The position numbers and the translations under genes were made by a program. A DNA stretch of 64,000 nucleotides from Dyella lipolytica (GTDB lineage Bacteria > Pseudomonadota > Gammaproteobacteria > Xanthomonadales > Rhodanobacteraceae): assembly GCF_030160075.1 (NCBI RefSeq), contig NZ_BSNQ01000003.1:862625-926624 (forward strand), read 5' to 3'. Below the pieces are notes generated by a model. That model was not told where the DNA came from, searched no databases, and was given only the letters and a program-made list of their open reading frames with translations. Shown piece after piece: positions 62,041 to 64,000 of this stretch (its first letter is position 1; every line of letters begins with the position of its first letter).

Positions 62041-64000
62041 ATGAGCACGAACGTGTTGGTTCATTCGGAGACTCAAGGCGATCCGTCCAGCACGGACTAT
62101 GAGATTTTCTCGTTTGGGCCTTACAAGCTCTTCTCGGCTCAACGTTTACTGGAGCGGTCGGGACACGCCGTCAAGCTGGGTGGTCGTGCATTTGACATCT
62201 TGATGCTGCTGGTTAGGCATGCCGGCGAGGTTGTAACGCACCGCCAAATCCATTCCACCGTTTGGGCAGGGCTGATCGTAGACGGAGGTAGCATCCGTTT
62301 TCATATGTCAGTTTTGCGCAAGGCGCTTGGAGGTGCACAGCTGAGCTGTGAATATATCGTTAATGTACCCGGTCGCGGATATTGCTTTGTAGCGCCGGTC
62401 ACCCGTCTGTCCTCAGTCAGTCCCGCGGCAAAAAAAAATCGCGACACTTCTCCAACAGCGTCCGTGCATAGTTTGCCGCCAGTGTTGGAGCGCATGATTG
62501 GACGGCAGAAAGCCATTGGCGATATTAGTAGCGAGTTGCTCGCCGAGCGGTTCGTAACCATTGTCGGGCCTGGTGGTATCGGCAAGACGACGGTTGCGGT
62601 AGGGATTGGGCATTCATTTTTTGCGAAGTTTCCTGGCCCGGTACAGTTCGTGGATCTGGCCAGCGTACGGGAGTCCAGCCAAGTTGCAGCAGCCGTCGCA
62701 ATCGCCATCGGTCTGCAAATTCGGACTGAGGATCCTGTTCCAAGCATTTTGACAGCGCTGCGGACATGCCAAATGCTGCTGATCTTTGATAGCTGCGAGC
62801 ATGTCTTGGATGAAGTTGCGCCGCTCGTCGAACAGATCTCTGCATGCGCTTCAGAGGTTTTCATTCTGGCAACATCTCGCGAGCCTCTTGGGGCGGAGGG
62901 TGAGCATGTTTTCAGACTGCAACCACTGCAGATACCTTTAGAAGGCGCGATCATCACCGCCCGGGAACTGATTGAATATTCGGCGATAGAGCTATTTCTG
63001 GAGCGTGTGCAAGCCGGAGGCTCTCGTATCGAGTTGAACGATGCGGATGTGGAAACTGTGATTGCTATTTGCCGCAGGCTAGATGGCATGGCCTTGGCGA
63101 TCGAACTTGCTGCAAGCAGGGTACAGGCGTATGGCCTCCGTAAGACGGCTGACCTTCTGGGCCACCAGTTCTCACTTCTCTGGCCGGGGCGGCGAACTGC
63201 TCTTCCTCGCCACCAGACGTTAATGGCCACTTTGGACTGGAGCTACAACTTGCTTTCGTCGGCGGAGCGCCGACTGCTTTACCGACTTTCCGTGTTCATC
63301 GGAGCATTCGATCTCGAAGGAGTCATGGTTGTAACCCAAGCTGCCGCTAACTTTTTCGAGCCGGAGGACAACGCAGACCTATCCAGTCTCGTGGCGAAGT
63401 CTCTCGTCGTTGCGGAAGCATCTGGTGAGCGGACGTGTTACCGACTCCTCGACACCACGCGCAACTACGGTCTTGGAAAACTAGCAGAGTCGGGCGAAAT
63501 GGAGGAAGCAAACCGGCAGCACGCCAGATACTACGAACGGGTGCTGATTCGCCACGCGCAGATCGAACAGGAGACTGGCGAGTGGCCTCGTGCCTTGGCA
63601 TCGAATCTCAATGACATTCGTGCGGCAATGAGCTGGGCTTTGTCAAAAGGCGGCGATGTTTCTCTTGGTGTCCGTCTTGCCGCATATTCGACGTCGCTAT
63701 GGTTAGGACTAGGGCTGTTGCCGGAATGCAGAGAGAGGATGAAACAAGCCGCGTCGGTTGCAGATCATAGTGAAGCGACGATCGAGGAGAAAATGCTGAT
63801 TCAAATGGCGCTTGGCTCAACCGTCATGTTCACTGTCGGACTGGGTGAGGCATTTCGGACATCTTGGACCAGCGTTCTTTCCATGGCTGAAGAAATTGAC
63901 GATAAACAGCATCAGCTGAATGCTTATTTGGCGTTGTGGGCGCAACAGATTCGCGCGTTGAATGCAGGCGAGGCATTGATGCTCGCGCGACGTTGCGACG
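62041..64000 (+). CDS. winged-helix STAND-type ATPase transcriptional regulator (3' end outside window)
   Basis: The reading frame is open from ATG 62041 to the window end (653 visible codons). An OmpR/ToxR-like winged helix covers about 20-115 (FSFGPYKLFSAQRLLERSGH, then NVPGRGYCFVAPV). A NB-ARC/AAA-type ATPase follows: Walker A GPGGIGKTT at about 178-186, Walker B CQMLLIFDSCEHVLDEV, and later blocks DGMALAIELAASRVQAYG and LDWSYNLLSSAERRLLYRLS. The tail probably holds TPR-like repeats. This is the COG3903-type predicted-ATPase architecture of DNA-binding signal regulators. It faces away from the orphan kinase. Its targets and signal are unknown. Confidence 0.9.
   Translation, partial: MSTNVLVHSETQGDPSSTDYEIFSFGPYKLFSAQRLLERSGHAVKLGGRAFDILMLLVRHAGEVVTHRQIHSTVWAGLIVDGGSIRFHMSVLRKALGGAQLSCEYIVNVPGRGYCFVAPVTRLSSVSPAAKKNRDTSPTASVHSLPPVLERMIGRQKAIGDISSELLAERFVTIVGPGGIGKTTVAVGIGHSFFAKFPGPVQFVDLASVRESSQVAAAVAIAIGLQIRTEDPVPSILTALRTCQMLLIFDSCEHVLDEVAPLVEQISACASEVFILATSREPLGAEGEHVFRLQPLQIPLEGAIITARELIEYSAIELFLERVQAGGSRIELNDADVETVIAICRRLDGMALAIELAASRVQAYGLRKTADLLGHQFSLLWPGRRTALPRHQTLMATLDWSYNLLSSAERRLLYRLSVFIGAFDLEGVMVVTQAAANFFEPEDNADLSSLVAKSLVVAEASGERTCYRLLDTTRNYGLGKLAESGEMEEANRQHARYYERVLIRHAQIEQETGEWPRALASNLNDIRAAMSWALSKGGDVSLGVRLAAYSTSLWLGLGLLPECRERMKQAASVADHSEATIEEKMLIQMALGSTVMFTVGLGEAFRTSWTSVLSMAEEIDDKQHQLNAYLALWAQQIRALNAGEALMLARRCD

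Noticed and set aside
1-64000. tRNA, rRNA, CRISPR array, insertion sequence or prophage
   Set aside because: Looked for cloverleaf-like tRNA ends, spaced direct repeats, transposase motifs and phage structural genes; none was seen.

Overview
The window is a 64 kb stretch of chromosome from a Gram-negative, aerobic, TonB-rich bacterium. Large TonB-dependent receptors of the Xanthomonas/Caulobacter type, a chitosan/chitin-type sugar cluster with its own LacI regulator, NodT/HAE1 efflux genes, a GC-rich codon bias and a REP-like dispersed repeat all point to the Gammaproteobacteria, family Xanthomonadaceae or Rhodanobacteraceae (Dyella/Luteibacter/Rhodanobacter-like). That placement is inferred from gene content, not from a marker gene. 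I saw no rRNA, tRNA, CRISPR array, complete insertion sequence or prophage.

Layout. (1) 1-3.3 kb: the 3' part of a PAS-PAS-LuxR regulator, then an MDR oxidoreductase divergent from an AraC regulator. (2) 3.3-12.6 kb: a gene-poor, patchy region with lower GC stretches. It holds secreted proteins of unknown role, an HTH protein, a DUF748 protein and an unrecognised 262-aa protein, plus pyrC flanked by the decayed ends of a beta-carbonic anhydrase gene and a penicillin-acylase-type gene. (3) 12.7-19.5 kb: two small membrane proteins and a molybdenum hydroxylase locus. The locus has iorA-iorB-cytochrome c on one strand and the maturation pair XdhC/MocA on the other. (4) 20-29.7 kb: a DUF1080 secreted protein, a small secreted protein, and a tripartite RND pump divergent from an OmpR-type two-component system. 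(5) 29.9-33.9 kb: an acetolactate-synthase-like enzyme translationally coupled to an aldehyde dehydrogenase, and two small hypotheticals.

(6) 34-47 kb: an amino-sugar polysaccharide utilisation cluster. One run is TonB receptor, APC permease, CsxA-like GH2 exo-glucosaminidase, LacI regulator and sulfotransferase. A second run is glucokinase and a GH20 hexosaminidase, downstream of a perfect 16-bp palindrome that looks like a LacI-family operator. (7) 47.3-53.3 kb: a YciI protein, a secreted hypothetical, a LytS/LytTR two-component pair, an MXKDX-repeat protein and a second TonB receptor. A compact, structured, C-rich sequence with a strong terminator follows, which I propose as a small RNA. 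(8) 53.4-55.6 kb: an unrecognised beta-rich protein. (9) 55.7-61.6 kb: an aromatic-acid-type decarboxylation cluster (UbiX, UbiD, OmpW, outer-membrane transporter), with an FMN lactate/2-hydroxyacid oxidase and an orphan NarL-type kinase on the same strand. (10) 62.0 kb to the end: a winged-helix STAND-type ATPase regulator running off the window.

The most coherent working units are the sugar cluster, the molybdo-hydroxylase locus with its maturation genes, the pump with its two-component system, and the UbiX/UbiD cluster. The most unusual items are the candidate small RNA at 53.16-53.26 kb, the sulfotransferase in the sugar cluster, the two gene relics around pyrC, and the two orphan proteins at 9.0 and 54.3 kb.
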